The translations under genes and the position numbers were made by a program. A stretch of DNA of 64,000 nucleotides, from the NCBI GenBank assembly GCA_964017045.1, contig OZ024798.1, forward strand, positions 31,300,347 to 31,364,346, written 5' to 3'. Below the pieces are notes generated by a model. That model saw only the letters and a list, made by a program, of their open reading frames with translations. It was not told the DNA's origin and made no database searches. The DNA is from Omphiscola glabra (lineage: Eukaryota > Mollusca > Gastropoda > Lymnaeidae). This document shows, one piece after another, positions 24,101 to 37,375 of the stretch; position 1 is the first letter of the stretch, and each line of letters opens with the position of its first letter.

Positions 24101-26828
24101 CAAGAAATGGAGAGGATTAAAGAGCACATCAGCATGATTTTGGTGCCCCTTGTTGTGCCCTAATCTAGAATCGCAAGAACGAGCACCAGCACAGCATCTG
24201 TTTACACAGTTTAAAGATTTCATTTCCATTCCCCAAAAACTAAGTTACCTTTGAGGTATAGAATATACCCACTAGCGTAGGAAGGGTGGGGTGAAGGGGC
24301 GGACTGCCCTACATAATTTTTGGGGTTGGGGTGGGGGGAGAAAATCGTGTCCCTTCTCTGGTGACTCTAACAGCTACGCCGCTGAATATACCGTAGGGAT
24401 TAGTCGTAGAGCGAGCGACGTTTACCTATGCACACGAGCGCTGAGGCTTAAAATATTAAATTAAACATTGCGAAGTTTGCAACCGAACAGTTGGATTTAC
24501 AAAAGTGGAACAATAACATTCTCTGGTGTACTAATCAGGCTACCTCACCTAGTGGCAATGCACCTCAGCAGATGTGCCCCGATCATGTATCACCGAGTAC
24601 ACTATGCATGTGTCTGGGGGCTGGGACCATATGCTACAGGAACTACACGACAAACGAAGTAACTATTTATGTTTAAAAGAAGAGGAAAAAAGGTCAAATC
24701 ATGGCGTGCTTGGGTCAGTTTTAACTCCCTACTAATTCATTTATCACGATTTCGGGAATGGGATGGGTGGGGGTGTGGGGGTGCGTTTCCAATGTCGTTT
24801 TCTTTGTTTTATCGTCTTGAAGAGCTATATGTGTCCTGGCTCAACCTAAATATGAAAACAAATAATGATTTTTTAAATTAAATTATCTTCCATCCATGTA
24901 GCATTCCTGGACGATTCGATGATTCATCATCTGTCCATCTTTTAAACCCAGGCGGTCAAAGAGACGCGAGCGTGAACTCCCAACAGCAACAAAATGTTAT
25001 TTTTTTAAAAAGTTTTGATTTAAAGTCTATTTTACGATGAAGAATATATTCACGAGGCTACAGTTCCGAATTCATGGGCCTAGAGCTTGCCCAGATTTGC
25101 ACGGGCAGAGAGTTGGGTGAATACTGAATAGGACCCTTTTGGCAATTCAGATAATGGTAGCTATTATTAGACAGGATGTTAAAAAAATCGTATTCGCAGA
25201 TGTTAATTAATCTATTGTCTGTGGCATCGGCTGACCCACCACCAGATCTTGAAGCTATACATAGTTGTCCCAACAATTCCTATAATATACCGAAGCGCTC
25301 ACTTATCGATTGTTTGCTGGTGGGGTGGGGAGGGATGGAAAGCCTGGAAATTCTCGGGGATTTTCTGATGACGAATCGGCAACATTCCTGGCAGGAATGG
25401 AATCTTTTCTATTAGCTTTAGCCATTAGCTTGTCAGTTGATCCTACACTGGCGATGCTGCGTTCTACACAATTCTTTGTTTCCTCATTCGTCTCACTTTC
25501 ACGGTCTTTTGTCCTCCAGGACACAACTTCGGCATCGGCTGATGAGAAATGGTCAATAATAATTATAATCAAAATCTTTTCTCTTTTTTTTTTCTTTTGT
25601 TGTGTTTTTCAATTTCTTCTTGTTCTACATTTAATACACCAAGATCACTCGGTCTGGTTTTGTTTTTGTGGCGTTTTTTTGCACATGGAGGATCTCTACG
25701 CTCGAATTAGAGTGAAGCATTTTAACAGATTCAATACAGTTATTTTTAATTTATAAGCAAAACCTTTTTTTTAAAAAAGCTATAAACGGTCATTGTCGGG
25801 CTCGCCGATTTTGCTCCCGTCTCTAAGTGGCGCCCGCGGAACGTGGACTGTCTTGCCACGCCCTCAGTGCGCCCCTGTTAATTGGTCCTAACTGATTATT
25901 GAGTCCAGTTACAGTTGTGTTGGTTTAGCAACTTTTCACAAAAGTATTTAGTAATTTAGCAATTTTAAGGAAGGGGGGGGGGGGCACTGACCTCCTTTGA
26001 CCTTTGCTGCGGGCGCCCCTAAGTAATGATAGCAATGCATTCCGTAACTATTATTGGAGTGGGTATTAATCACATAGAATTCATTTCTTCCCAATTAATA
26101 ATCGTATAACATGTATTAGACAAGATGACGTTGTCGTCGTTATCATCATTTCATCCCGTCCTTGTTAGATTTCGCACAGCCCATCGTGCCGTTTACATAG
26201 ATCTGTTCATTGGTCACGGTCTACACGAGGCGTCTGCTGGCAGTGCTGTTGAGAGCTATGTAGTACGGACCACGTTGATGGATGTTCACGTTCTTTTGTT
26301 ACTTATCTGGCTGGCCCTTCACCACAAATGTTTAAATCAAGATAGATAGCGAGTATTACCATAACTCTAGATTTTTTTTCTCTCTAGAAGACGTCATTAC
26401 AATATTCAAAAGCACCGTTACAATTGACGAACTCTCAAAACAAAATAAATAAAAATGATGAAAGGCAAGCATGTCATTCAATTTAAAAAAAAAAAAAAAA
26501 AAATATTGCACATATTTTTAACAATATTTTTTTTATTGCTTCAATCTTGTGGCTGACCCGCTTCATTATACGTGAAAGTGCCGGGGCATTTGTTGTTTGA
26601 AAAAAAAAAAAACAAGCGATTCGATCGCTCCATTAGGACCCAATCGCCCAACCACTTAATTGAGAGAATGGCATGGGGTATTTTAATCAGTGATCTCGGT
26701 GGTTCTCAACTGGTGTGTCGTGAAATATTCTCCTGTTAGATGAGGATTTATTCAAACATCAGACATCAGCGGGGGCGTCATTCTACTGTACTTGCCCGAC
26801 GGAATGTGCTGAGCGAAGTAATGGCACC
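24101..26828. other. Intergenic stretch with repeat debris
   Basis: No gene is recognised. A weak hAT-end pair lies at about 24270-24384 (actagcgtaggaagg and, inverted, agctacgccgctg). A minus-strand frame at 25303-25555 follows a possible TTTCTCATCAG acceptor and encodes a hydrophilic S/E/K-rich segment (RTKDRESETNEETKN), which may be chance. G runs occur near 25973 and a poly-A run near 26484. Confidence 0.35.
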
Positions 26829-27085
26829 CAGTGGCGTAGCTAGGGTTAGTGCCGCCTGGGGCGGAACAATATTTTTGTCACCGCTTCCACGAAGGTTAAA
26901 CGTTTTTGCCGCCCCCTCCCTCGAAGTACCCAATATTTTTGCCGCCCCCTCCCTCGAAGTACCCAATATTTTTGCCGCCCCCTTCCACCGCTGCAGTTTT
27001 CCAAAGATGCCGCCCCTCCATTTAAAGAAAAAGAAGTGCCACCCGGGGCTGACCGCCCGCCATCGCACCCCTTCCTATGCCACTG
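26829..27085. mobile_element. hAT-type MITE (CAGTGGCGTAGC ends), 257 bp
   Basis: It starts CAGTGGCGTAGCTAGGG and ends, inverted, CAGTGGCATAGGAAGGGG. The interior is GC-rich with a 33-bp motif (gccgccccctccctcgaagt plus acccaatattttt) in tandem at 26908-26973 and partly again. It has no coding capacity. An 8-bp target duplication is not visible. Confidence 0.7.
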
Positions 27086-27504
27086 CTGACACATAATGTA
27101 GTACTTCTAGTACTTAACTTTAACTTAACAGCTCAAGTAATCCATGAATAGTTCTATTGATTGGTTAACCTCCCTCCCACAACATTTTCACGATGAAATT
27201 CAAGGCTACGAATAAAAAAATAATAATTTAAGGCCTAAAAAATACAATTTGTGTTGAAATTATTTCCAATACTTGGAAAGATATTCCATATGTAGATAAT
27301 GCTCTATTAAGATACTTCTTTAAATACTTCACTTTTGTATTGTTTTACAGGATTTTAGCTAATCTGGTTGGACTCCCCCCCCCCCCCCCCAAGATCACTG
27401 TGTTGTCATTGCATCAAGGTGTTGAGCTTTAATGAGTACAGATAACATATTATGTGCATGTTAAAAAATGTATTGTATCCAAAGTCATCTTACACACTGT
27501 ATGT
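27086..27504. other. Short intergenic segment between two hAT elements
   Basis: No gene is seen. It contains a 15-C run at about 27376. Confidence 0.5.
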
Positions 27505-28885
27505 CAGTGGTGTAGCTAGGGGGTGCGGGCGTGCGGACCGCACCGGGTGACACCATCTTAGGGGGTGACACAAAATTGAAAAATTGTATATTTACAGAGC
27601 ACACACTGCTCGGTCTAACCGAATTTCATAAAAGAATAACCGATCACATGTAAATTTTCCACACATGTAGCCAATATTTTATTAAAAGTTCAAGGCCGAT
27701 GTGTTAGAAAATGAGGTGACCTTATAATTATATCAGAATATCACTGTTTTGACCATGATTCAACACCGATTGAAGTGTTTGGTAACTTTCGTTAGTGTCA
27801 CTTCATGTATTACATTTTTCGGTACCCTTGAGAGAATATTTTCCTTCTTAGCTGCATCCACGCATCGATGGGATGTTTTAATTGAACACACTGGAGTGTC
27901 GGTGAAAAGACTGTCAACAACACGTCGGAGAGCTCATCGCACTGCTGTTAAAACAGTGAAAGAAAAGTTTGATGAATGTGTGATGCTGAAATGTATTGAT
28001 CGCTTTATTTCTGAACTTCAAATCAGATCATCAGTGATGACAGAAGTAGAATTAGGTATATTTGGGGCTGTTCAACACAAGAGTCTACCATCAACAAGTG
28101 AAGAAGAGTTATTGATGTTCGTTCCAAAATTAATCTCTTTCTAAGAGGAACTTTTAACAGAAATACCGAGGCTTAGAAGACACGTAAAGGCAGCTGATAT
28201 TGAATTTCACAAAGTCATGGACTGGTCAGTATTTGATGTTTTTAAATTCCTAGCTGAATGGACTTTCTAGAATCTCTTCCAATACTCACGCTAAGCCTTC
28301 AATTGTATCTTACAATATGTGTGGCTGTGGCTTCATGTGAGCGGAGTTTTCCAAAAGTAAGGCTTATTAAGAACTATTACGATCCACCATGGGACAGTCA
28401 AGGCTTTCTGATCTTCATCTACTATCAATTGAAAAAGAGAAGGTGAAGGATATTGATTTCCATCGTGTGAATGACAGGTTTGCAGCTCCGAAGACAAGGA
28501 AAGGAAAAATTTAGTGTAAAAATAACTGTAACTTTACGACTTTACTTTGTTACATTTCTTGAATAACTTTACCTCGTGTCCTTCATTTAATTTATTTTTC
28601 TTGTCATTTTCATACTGTGGACTTATTTTGCGGCTCTTGCCTCCTGTCTTGCAACCAGTGAATTATCCCCTTGAAAACCATGCACATTAACATCGCGAAC
28701 CCCTCTGAACCATAGGAGCCATAATGATCAATGCATTGATCGTGGGCCCTGAAAGCATAGATGAAGAAGAAGAAGATAATTCCATCGCGGAAGGCGGGTT
28801 TTTTTTGCGGGGGTGGGGGGATGGTGTGGGGGTTGACACCATGAGTTTACCGCACCGGGTAACACCAACCCTAGCTACGCCACTG
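27505..28885 (+). mobile_element. hAT transposon with disrupted ZMYM-type transposase
   Basis: The left end is CAGTGGTGTAGCTAGGGGGT and the right end, inverted, is CAGTGGCGTAGCTAGGGTTG. The subterminal caccgggtgacac and, inverted, caccgggtaacac are also paired. The coding remnant 27749-28514 lies inside on the plus strand. The 8 bp on either side share only ctgt, so the target duplication is eroded or the ends have shifted. At 1381 bp it is far shorter than an autonomous hAT, so internal parts are lost. Confidence 0.82.
27749..28514 (+). pseudogene. hAT transposase remnant (ZMYM1-like), frameshifted
   Basis: Frame 1 reads ITFFGTLERIFSFLAASTHRW, VLIEHTGVSVKRLSTTRRRAH; this equals the hAT/ZMYM1 motif FF..L..iy.Ff..St.RW..L..h....lk.LS.TRW. 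A stop at 28142-28144 interrupts it. The last part begins near 28258: LYLTICVAVASCERSFPKVR, LIKNY, then a 1-bp deletion near 28377 shifts the frame to RSTMGQSRLSDLHLLSIEKE...DFHRVNDRFA. That is the hAT C-terminal dimerisation segment, ending in a TAG at about 28512. Stops and frameshifts make it inactive. Confidence 0.88.
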
Positions 28886-28916
28886 CTGTTATAGATTCGC
28901 ATACAAAACAAAGCGC

Positions 28917-28950
28917 TTACGGCCCACCTTACATTTTGAGTTGTGCAGGT
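28917..28950 (-). repeat. Fragment of the 61-kb foldback element
   Basis: The 31 bases from ttacggcccacc through gagttgtgcagg match the inverse of 61017-61050 exactly. This shows that the foldback sequence at 60992-61158 is a dispersed repeat. Only one arm is seen here. Confidence 0.75.
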
Positions 28951-31549
28951 GTGCCATGTAAAGTTCTCAATATTTTCCAACATTATCCGCGACAGCTTTT
29001 GGACGAGCCTCCGACTACCCTTTTGCCGATGCCAACGAGTGTTGCTTTCATCTCCTAGAGCTGCCTTGCAGTTGCAAAGTTCAAAATCAGTCAGGGCCTT
29101 GCCGAGGAAAAGCCGCACCCGGGGCGAAGCAGAAAATGGCGCTAGTTAATAATATATATCAAGAGAGTGACGCTTGGAGCGGACAGGTCAACAAATTTTA
29201 CGCTTTTGGTGACCTTTGTCTTTGTGGAGTACATGGTATTGTATCGTTTAATTCACTATTAAGGTCCTTTCTAAAGACGATTTTGGCGCCGCCATGATTT
29301 TGCGCCCGGGGAGAGTGTCTCATTCACTTGGCCCTGCTGTCAACTACACAATCTGATGTCGACCTACTCATGTTAGGACGCCATGTCTCTGATATCTCAA
29401 CCCTACCCCCCTGTACGCCTATAAGAACTTCTACAACCTCCACTGATGACCCGTCTCCCGTGTCAAGCTGTGCTGTCCAGGTCCCTTGTATTTATAATCC
29501 TAATCTCACGTCTTACTTGTTTACGTGCAAAGCGCCCTTGACCTCTACTATCAGATCATCCTGATATAATCATGTAATTCCTATTTGAACACACTCCATT
29601 GATAGTCCCCGCTTGGGGTAATATGCTGTTTCCTTTGGTCTTAGCGTCCCGGCATTAAGTATTGACACCTGGCCCCCTGCCTGTCACAGATGACACCTTT
29701 ATGGACACGCAAAACCGTGTCAGTGAGTGCATATTTCGAATCTTTTCTTTTTTTTTTTAATCCCTTATTTTAACTTCACTTTTGTTTGTGTTTAGGGCAA
29801 AATCTTCGGACGGCTAATTGACCCACTTACTGTCAACCTATCGCGCGAGATGTAATTTGCCACATTGTCATTTTTGCCAATGACAACACATTCTTTCAAA
29901 TTTTCATTTTCAGCCCCGACCCCAACCTCAATCCTCAAAAAAAATCAGTTTTTCCTGTTTTTCAAAGGGAAGGTGAAGGAAATATGATACCACAGATTTC
30001 ATGAAGTAAAATTCCAGGTAACTGCGCTGAGGGAGATTCTTCAAAATAAAAATAAAAAATATCGCAAGCGCGTAATATTTTCTTTTATTTTTTTGAAAAA
30101 GTTGGTGAAATAAATCTGCGGTGTAAAAGCGGGTGGGACTTTAAAATATTAATATAAAATGAAATTATACAAAATTCATATAATGGATTTATATGAAAAA
30201 AAACGTTGCTTTCAGTGGTTGTTAAATTTAATTGATTTTTCAAGATCGAATTATATAGATTTGATCTCCTAATGCTGGAGTTCGAATGTCGTGAAACGCT
30301 TTAAATGAATATGCTGGACGTTGTGTTTAAATTTCAAATGATGCGCAATGTGGAGTAAGTTACAGAAGACAAACAAAAATCTGTAAAATATGGTTATCAG
30401 CGGTGTCCGTGCGATCAACAACGGAACGATCGATATTACTCTAGTGCTGTTGTCGTTCGGGGATTCCCCCTGAATTTTCACTGCCTGGTCTTTGTGTTTG
30501 GCCACCTGTGCTTCGGGGCACTAGGACAGGTGACTCATGACTTTAAGATCGGAAAAAAAAAAGGGGAGGAGGGGAGTAAGGGGGCGAGTAATGGAAGGGA
30601 ACTCAGGAATGTTGTGAGTTAGATTTATATATATTATATATATATATAAGAGCAACAAAAAAAATTAAAAAAAGAATGAAAATAATTCTAACTTGAAGAG
30701 TGTACAATTCAATTATTAGGCGCGCACTTTTGAGATATCTTGTGTGCATGTATGATGATGATATGTACTAATTTATTATATAAATGATTCTAAAAATTGA
30801 TAACTAAAATTAATACTAAAGTAGGTAAATAAATATTTATAACAAAAATAAAATATTTAAAAAATCAACACAATCAACAGAACAATGTCCACCAGGGATG
30901 GACCTATACAACTTGCGTTTTATTTTTAAACATATATTTTTTATATCAACAAACGTTTAATATATAGTTTAACATTGATGGAAACAGACCAATGTGGCGA
31001 GGCCTGGCTTCGAACAATTTAACCTATATGAGGTACTTTAGGGTGAAAGGGAGAGCCCCCCACCCCTATTCCTACACACACATTTTGCCTCGTACTCTCA
31101 CTATCATATACATTAAAATTATAACTCAGCCAGGAACTAAATGTGTCAAGAAGCTCAAAGTGTTCTTTTTTAAATATAGTTTTACTATTTTGATTTCGAA
31201 ACAAAAATTATGAGCATACTTTTTGGAAAGCTTTTAGGTTTGAAAATATTGAATTATAATCGTCAATCCATTACTTCTGTACTATATGACAAAGGAAATT
31301 GATTCGATCTAAACGAGATTAGCAGAAAATGTAAGAAAATGTCACTGGTTTGGCGATAAAATTAGAGACATTAATTATTATAATTATTTTTTAAAATTTT
31401 ATCCGATTCTTATGGAAAGTGAAACGAAAATGAAAAGTCACAGGAAATGGTGGTGGGGGGGGGGGGTTGTTGATTTTCTACCTTTTAACTTCTGACGAAT
31501 TCGCAATCAACCGAATCAGTTAATTAATAAAAGAAAACACTTCCGGATA
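28951..31549. other. Intergenic stretch, no gene recognised
   Basis: The open frames here (for example 28687-29149 and 29328-29564) overlap each other on both strands and match nothing I know. A short (TA)n tract lies near 30630-30650 and a G-rich tract near 30563-30580. No exon is supported. Confidence 0.5.
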
Positions 31550-32096
31550 TCTCTGAGTGAAAACGACAGCTTTGTCCCTGCATCCGTTGTGTATTGTGGA
31601 ACTTTCGGGGGGGGGTGGGGGGTGGGTTGAGGTGAGTCCAGGTATAACCGTGGGAGTCAGGCCACGCACGACAGTATTGATCCGGCGATCGTCCGCTTTT
31701 CCCCCAGGTGAACGTGCGAGTGACGCGCCGTGTGCCCGTGACGAGAGAGGAAACGACGTGCAGCGGTTGGCTCAAAATCCCGAGGACAGGGCCGAGGAGA
31801 AAGAGTTTTTGATCACAACATTCTAGGCCTTTTGTCTCACGGTCAGAGAGCTGGGAGGCTTTCACGAAGTATTCAGCGACGTAACACATGTGTTATCCCA
31901 TCGGGGACGGATGTTTTCCCACTCGGATTTTTACAGCCTTGTTTGGGTTTCTGTGTTTTGATTGGGATTCTATCGGACAACACTAGCAGACGACGTGGTC
32001 GATTCACTGGCCGGCGCACACGGCACAGGAAACTATAGTAAAGCATAGACGGGAAAGAAAAAACAACTATTACGATTATCTACGGGTGTGGCCGAG
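31550..32096 (+). other. CpG-richer segment ending in a strong splice donor; possible 5' exon
   Basis: This segment is markedly richer in CG dinucleotides than the AT-rich flanks (ggcgatcgtccgc, gacgcgccgtg, cgacgtgg, ccggcgcacacgg). It ends at GCCGAG|GTGAGT (donor at 32097), which fits a 5' UTR exon and promoter of a plus-strand gene whose coding exons would lie far downstream. The short frames inside (31557-31826, 31832-32038) do not resemble known proteins. No partner acceptor could be identified, so this is inference only. Confidence 0.25.
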
Positions 32097-32102
32097 GTGA
32101 GT

Positions 32103-35100
32103 AGAATGAATTGTTGTTACAGGTTCACTGTTTACTCTTTGATTATCTAATGATTAGTGAGCAACAAACAGAGACGACTGGTCTGGGTTTTTTTTAAAGC
32201 CATTCGACTCTAACTTACCTCGTACTTAGTAGTACTTGTATGTTTTATCTTCACTTGATTTCGAGCCAAGAGGTAATAGCGGCTCAAATGGTGCATATTT
32301 ATGAGCGTTGTTTATTGAAGCTATCTAAAACCCTCTGTAATACCGAAAGGAGTCATACTTGGAATCGATCAATTTAGTGATGATTCAGTTGGTTGCTACC
32401 CCCCCCCCCCCCCCGATGTGATTAGAAATGTTGTTGACATAGGCATAGGGGCTAAAGTAATGTTGACTTACCGCTCTTCTTTACCAAATTGCCGCGGTTA
32501 AACAAATTGCACTTTGTGCTGACTAGTATAAATATTTACTAAATCTGTAAGGCCAGGTGTCGGTGACATTTACAGTGGTTTTCTTGTCCTCTAATCTACA
32601 ATGTCTACATCACTAAGATTTCGATCCTTAAATAAATTACAAAGGAAGTAAAAGACCTTTACCGTATATTAACCGGTCATTTAATTTGCCTGGGTCAAGT
32701 CCATTTTACATTAAACATGTTTCTTATCGACACCATATATAAATATTGTAGTTTCCGTCTCCCATGACATAGTCATAAGATGCAGCCAATGGGGCAGCCC
32801 TTCCAAACACAAAACATAATTTATATAGCTTTTTAAAAAGATTTACTACTGGTGAGTTGTCAGCCAAGCTTGTTAAAGTGGCCAACCTCATTTCTTTTCG
32901 TATTTAAAAGATTTTGTTGTTTGTGTAATCAAAACATTTAAAGTTACCTTAGATATCATTTTGCCATTTTCAATAAAAAAAAATTTTTTTTTTTCTCTTA
33001 CATTTTTTTTTAAAGCTGAGATGCGTGGCGCTAATTTAGGTACAAATGTAATTAATTAAGACTTTTTAAAACAAAAATGGAACTTAATTTCAATGGACAT
33101 AAAAATTAAAAACGTTCATTTTGTTATCACGTGGCGTTTAGTTAAAGTTACGCATCCTCCCCCCCTCTCTTCAGAGAGATGTTCAGAGTTTTTGTGGTCA
33201 GGTAACAAGGATTTGTGTGGACGAGGACGTAAAGGTTACTTCGACATTATTACCTTTTTGGAGTAAACTTTACTTGCACTTAGTGACCTGAACGAAGATA
33301 TGCCGGCATGTTGGTTTAAATTTGTGTTTAATTTGAGAATGTGGTGTCCTTAATTTTTCTGTCCTTGAATCAATTAATATTGTAAACTGAAAATGTCGAG
33401 GCTAAAGGGATCCCTCTCTCCTCCCCCCCCCCCCTAAAAGCTCCTATGAAATTTGTTTTGTTGTTTAGAACTTGGGAGAGGATCAAAACTTTATCTTAAG
33501 CTGACCATCTATATATTCAATTCTGGTGGCCCAGGGGAAAGTTGATTACGAGGTCACGTTACTAAATCATGAACTGTAACACATCCTTAAGTAAGTTGGG
33601 GCCCTTCGCGTAACTCTTGGTTTGGATATAATAAAGTAGTTGAAAACCGTGAGGACATTTCCATGGAATCACGTGCGACTAGACCATACACCATACAAGG
33701 AATGAACCGTTTTCTTTGATAGGACTATATTTGATCTACATTTTCCTTAAGCCATGTCTATTATATGGTCAATTTTTTCTCTCTTTGACATGGCTATATT
33801 TGGTCTATATTGTCTTAGATAATATTTAAATACATTTTTAAAAACCCTTCCATCTAATTTTTTTTTACACCGATTGCACTCTTAATTTGTTTTACCCATA
33901 TAATAATATAATTTATTATAATACTATATTGAGACAATGTTCACACATTCAAACAATATTCAGAACTTTACAAAAAAATATTTTAAAAAAATAGAAAGGA
34001 CCTATACTGATAAATAAAAAATAAAATAGGAGTGGCATGTTTGATATCAAGAGTATTTTTAACTAACTCTAAAGCGGGTGAGTGCATCTCATTATATACA
34101 ATAGGCAGTTCGGTATAAGAAAAGGTGTTGTTGTTTTTTTTTTTGGGGGGGGGGGGGGGGCGGCGGTTACGAAGAATCATTTATTCCAGATCAGAATTTG
34201 TTGTGGAGTAAAATATTTAAGTTATAATTTGTCGTTATTCCTCTACATGACATAAGCTGACTTAGTTTAAGTTATTTCTTCCAATTTTGGCACTTAATAT
34301 ATGTAACCCACGGGGAGACTTGGTTGATTTATGCCCCCTTATCAGTTACGCCATTAGTGACACAAGATTAAACAGCCCGCCCTATTAGTGTGTGATGAAT
34401 CCATGCACTTTATTACTTAGTAGCTTCCTATGGTGAAATTTACTGAGATCAATACGTCACACAATATACGCGTAACATCGTGAGGTCCACAGATAAAAAC
34501 AAGACTACAATTTTACGACCTCTCCCCGCCCGCCTCGCCACACCTTTGAAATTGAAATGACTCATCTGTATCTATATGAGATTCCAATTTTTAACTTTTA
34601 AAAAAAAAAATGTCTTTGAGGTAATCGCCCCCTCCCTTCCCCACCCGAAGGCCAAATTTGCCCACGTTCTGCTGTTTGCATGCCTTCTGTCATCTTGGTC
34701 CATCATCGTTATTCGCCGACATCTTGCACAGGTAGTTGTAACAGTTTTATAAGTATCGGGGCCCCCAGATTCAAACATTCGGTGAACTTGTCCAAACACC
34801 ACGCAGCCTCCACCATCACCCCCTCACAGCATCCTCCACCATCACCCCCCTCACACAAGCGTCCATGAACATGTTGACATTAGGTCAAGCCTATAATACG
34901 TATATGTTTTGGAGGTAGGCAGGTAGGCACAGTGCTCAAGCGATTTAAATGTCAGTACTGAGATCGCTTCACGTGGCCCTATCTGTCATTACGTGTTTTT
35001 TACTGTGTCCTAATGTACATATTCTACGTCATCACAGCGTGGAATATTGACAATTTGTTAGCCAAGCCTGAACTATGCGCATCCATAAATGGCATCTTTA

Positions 35101-35500
35101 CCAGCATTCCCCTTGATACTTGTTGCACACCCCTCACTTTCGGCTTGCATTTTAGAGTTGTATTCCTTTGGTTGCTATATCTATAAATAGAATCTACCGC
35201 AAGGAGTAACGTTGGCAGTTTCTCATTTAACATACTCTCAGACTTAGTTCGGAGATGATGCCCCACACTATACACCCAGAACTTATGAACTAATATATAT
35301 GTACATATGTTGATAGGAGGGGCTTCAAGAATAATCCAACATCATTGGATGTGTCTATCAGGATGTTAGCCGCAATTTTGTACCTGAATGATGTCGATTC
35401 GTCACTGTTTGCATTTCTTAACCATACACTGTATTGTCCGGGGCTCTGGTTGACAAGTCTGTGGTGGCTTGCCGATTGAGAGGCGCCGGCCACCAGACCC
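32103..35500. other. AT-rich stretch, no gene recognised
   Basis: No coding exon is supported. Homopolymer runs include C15 at about 32400, C11 at about 33424 and a T11-G16 junction at 34134-34160. A short two-copy repeat of ccatcaccccctcac lies near 34810-34855. If 31550-32096 is a 5' exon, this is its first intron. Confidence 0.5.
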
Positions 35501-35521
35501 CCTCGGCGTGACCCGGGGAAC

Positions 35522-35620
35522 AAAACCACCATTGCGTGTCCTGCGTGGGCAGACAAAGCCACCATTGCGTGTCCTGCGTGGGCAGACAAAACCACCATTG
35601 CGTGTCCTGCGTGGACAGAC
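35522..35620. repeat. 33-bp minisatellite, 3 copies
   Basis: Unit aaaccaccattgcgtgtcctg followed by cgtgggcagac, three copies differing by one or two bases. Because 33 is a multiple of three, all frames give 11-residue protein repeats, but nothing suggests coding. Confidence 0.9.
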
Positions 35621-35794
35621 AAGGGACATGCATGGTACCCGCCGGAATAAAAACAGCACTCTGGCCGATGATTCTAAATACGCAGCCCTGAGAAAGCTGC
35701 TCAAAGGCAACCGTTTTGTCCCAGCTACTTCGCAAACTAGTTGCAGGGTGGAAACCCACTGTAGGACCCGTCTTTAAGGGCGCCCGACGCTTTC

Positions 35795-36195
35795 CCGGGA
35801 TGGGTGTGGGAAGATATTAAGACGTTAATGTACCATCCCGATTCCCCGGAAGAGTCGGCTGTGGACGCTTTAAACGCAGCGTTTTCGGTCGACCGGACGG
35901 TGAGGGCCTCCATCTGCAAATCCGATCCAGAGGGTGCGGGTGGGGATGGTCCAGGCCGGGGGAGGTCCCTGGCGTACCGCCGCTCGGTCCAGAATTGGGA
36001 AGACCTGGCGGTTGGGCTGTGTGTAGGTGGGTCGGGGAGGGCATTAAGAGCTCACGCTCGACGGCCCGCTGACGCCATTTTCCAATGAAACTTATTTAGT
36101 ATAGCTATAAAGACATTGCAGTACAGCATCTGAAGATGGGACATATAGACATGTTGAATACATACCCCTAGATATAATACACGCGGGCTGTTATA

Positions 36196-36228
<33 letters not shown>

Positions 36229-37375
36229 GACTTATGTTACGTGTGAGGAGGGAATTTTTGTGATAACAAGTCTGCACGGCTTGTTATGCTTCCATGTCGG
36301 TTGGTCACGTTGGATATGATACATACTTATGTTTCCCACACCATCTACCATTCTACCAATATGATACACACTTATGTTCCTTACACCACCTAACATTCTA
36401 CCAATATAGGTGAGCTATCAGCTCCACGATATCGGTTAGTTAGTGTAACCATTTTGATTGATGGATCACGTAGTTCCTAAACCTCAATAGTCCGTTTTAG
36501 AATTCTGTCATGTATTTGGACAAGGTGTAAAGTAACTATGCTAGCAGAACTAGGCAGCCAATGTTTCGTGGTGATGTACATCGAATACATAATGATATAG
36601 TTACCCAGCAGTGGTGCCACCCATCGTGGCCTGCGTTCCGGGTTCCGGTAATACAATATTTACAGATGTAAGAATATTACAGGGGCTCCTTTGCCCAGGT
36701 TTGTATTCAGTTCAAGCGACAAGCCTCTATGCTAAGTGTACCGCCATCTTGCCTGTCGGTTCATGGCAACGATGAGTCCTGCGATCGGAATGTGGTATCG
36801 TGACGTTAATTAAGGATTTACGAGTCTCATGTCTTGTCGTAAAGTGATGAATGTAAGAGTATATACTTTGAAATGTCTCTGTATCCAGCCGGGACTGGAT
36901 GTGCCGAGTTTAATATTGGAGACTGCCTGGACTGTGTATGGAGAGTTTTCAATATGCATTCGGTAGAGAAATTCGGAAACCCGGCGCCTGGCTTGTGTGG
37001 GTGGTCGCCAGGGAGGGCATAATGAGCTTAAGATCGACGGCCCGCTGACGCCATTTCCTAATGTGATATTTCAGTGGATATTCGTCCCGACCGAAAGGCG
37101 CCCTGGGCTGCGGGAGGGGGTGGTGGTAAGGCAACACCATTTTCCCCGGAGTGAAAGCAAACCCGCCCAAACGTCTGGGAGAGTCGGCTACGCAAGCTTT
37201 AAACGCAGCGATTTTTTGTCCACCGGACGTCCCCCAGGCCACGGGGAAGGTTCCTGCATTGCGTGACACCGCACGGTCTGGCGGCGGGGAAACCCGGCGT
37301 TTGGGGGTGTGCTCGCGCTCGACGGCCCACCGAGACCGTTTCCCAATGCGACGTATTTAGTGGATAGTCTGACAT
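35795..37375. repeat. GC-rich dispersed repeat family, about three partial copies
   Basis: The phrase cgacggcccgctgacgccat followed by ttccaatg and tatttagt recurs at about 36059, 37032 and 37319. A second phrase, gagtcggct...gctttaaacgcagcg, recurs at about 35853 and 37181. The block 35.8-36.1 kb and the block 36.97-37.37 kb are therefore related, diverged copies of one GC-rich repeat sitting in AT-rich DNA. The frames inside share only ALNAAF and are otherwise different, so coding is unlikely. A 45-bp two-copy repeat (36315-36404) and a TA microsatellite (36195-36220) lie between them. Confidence 0.65.
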
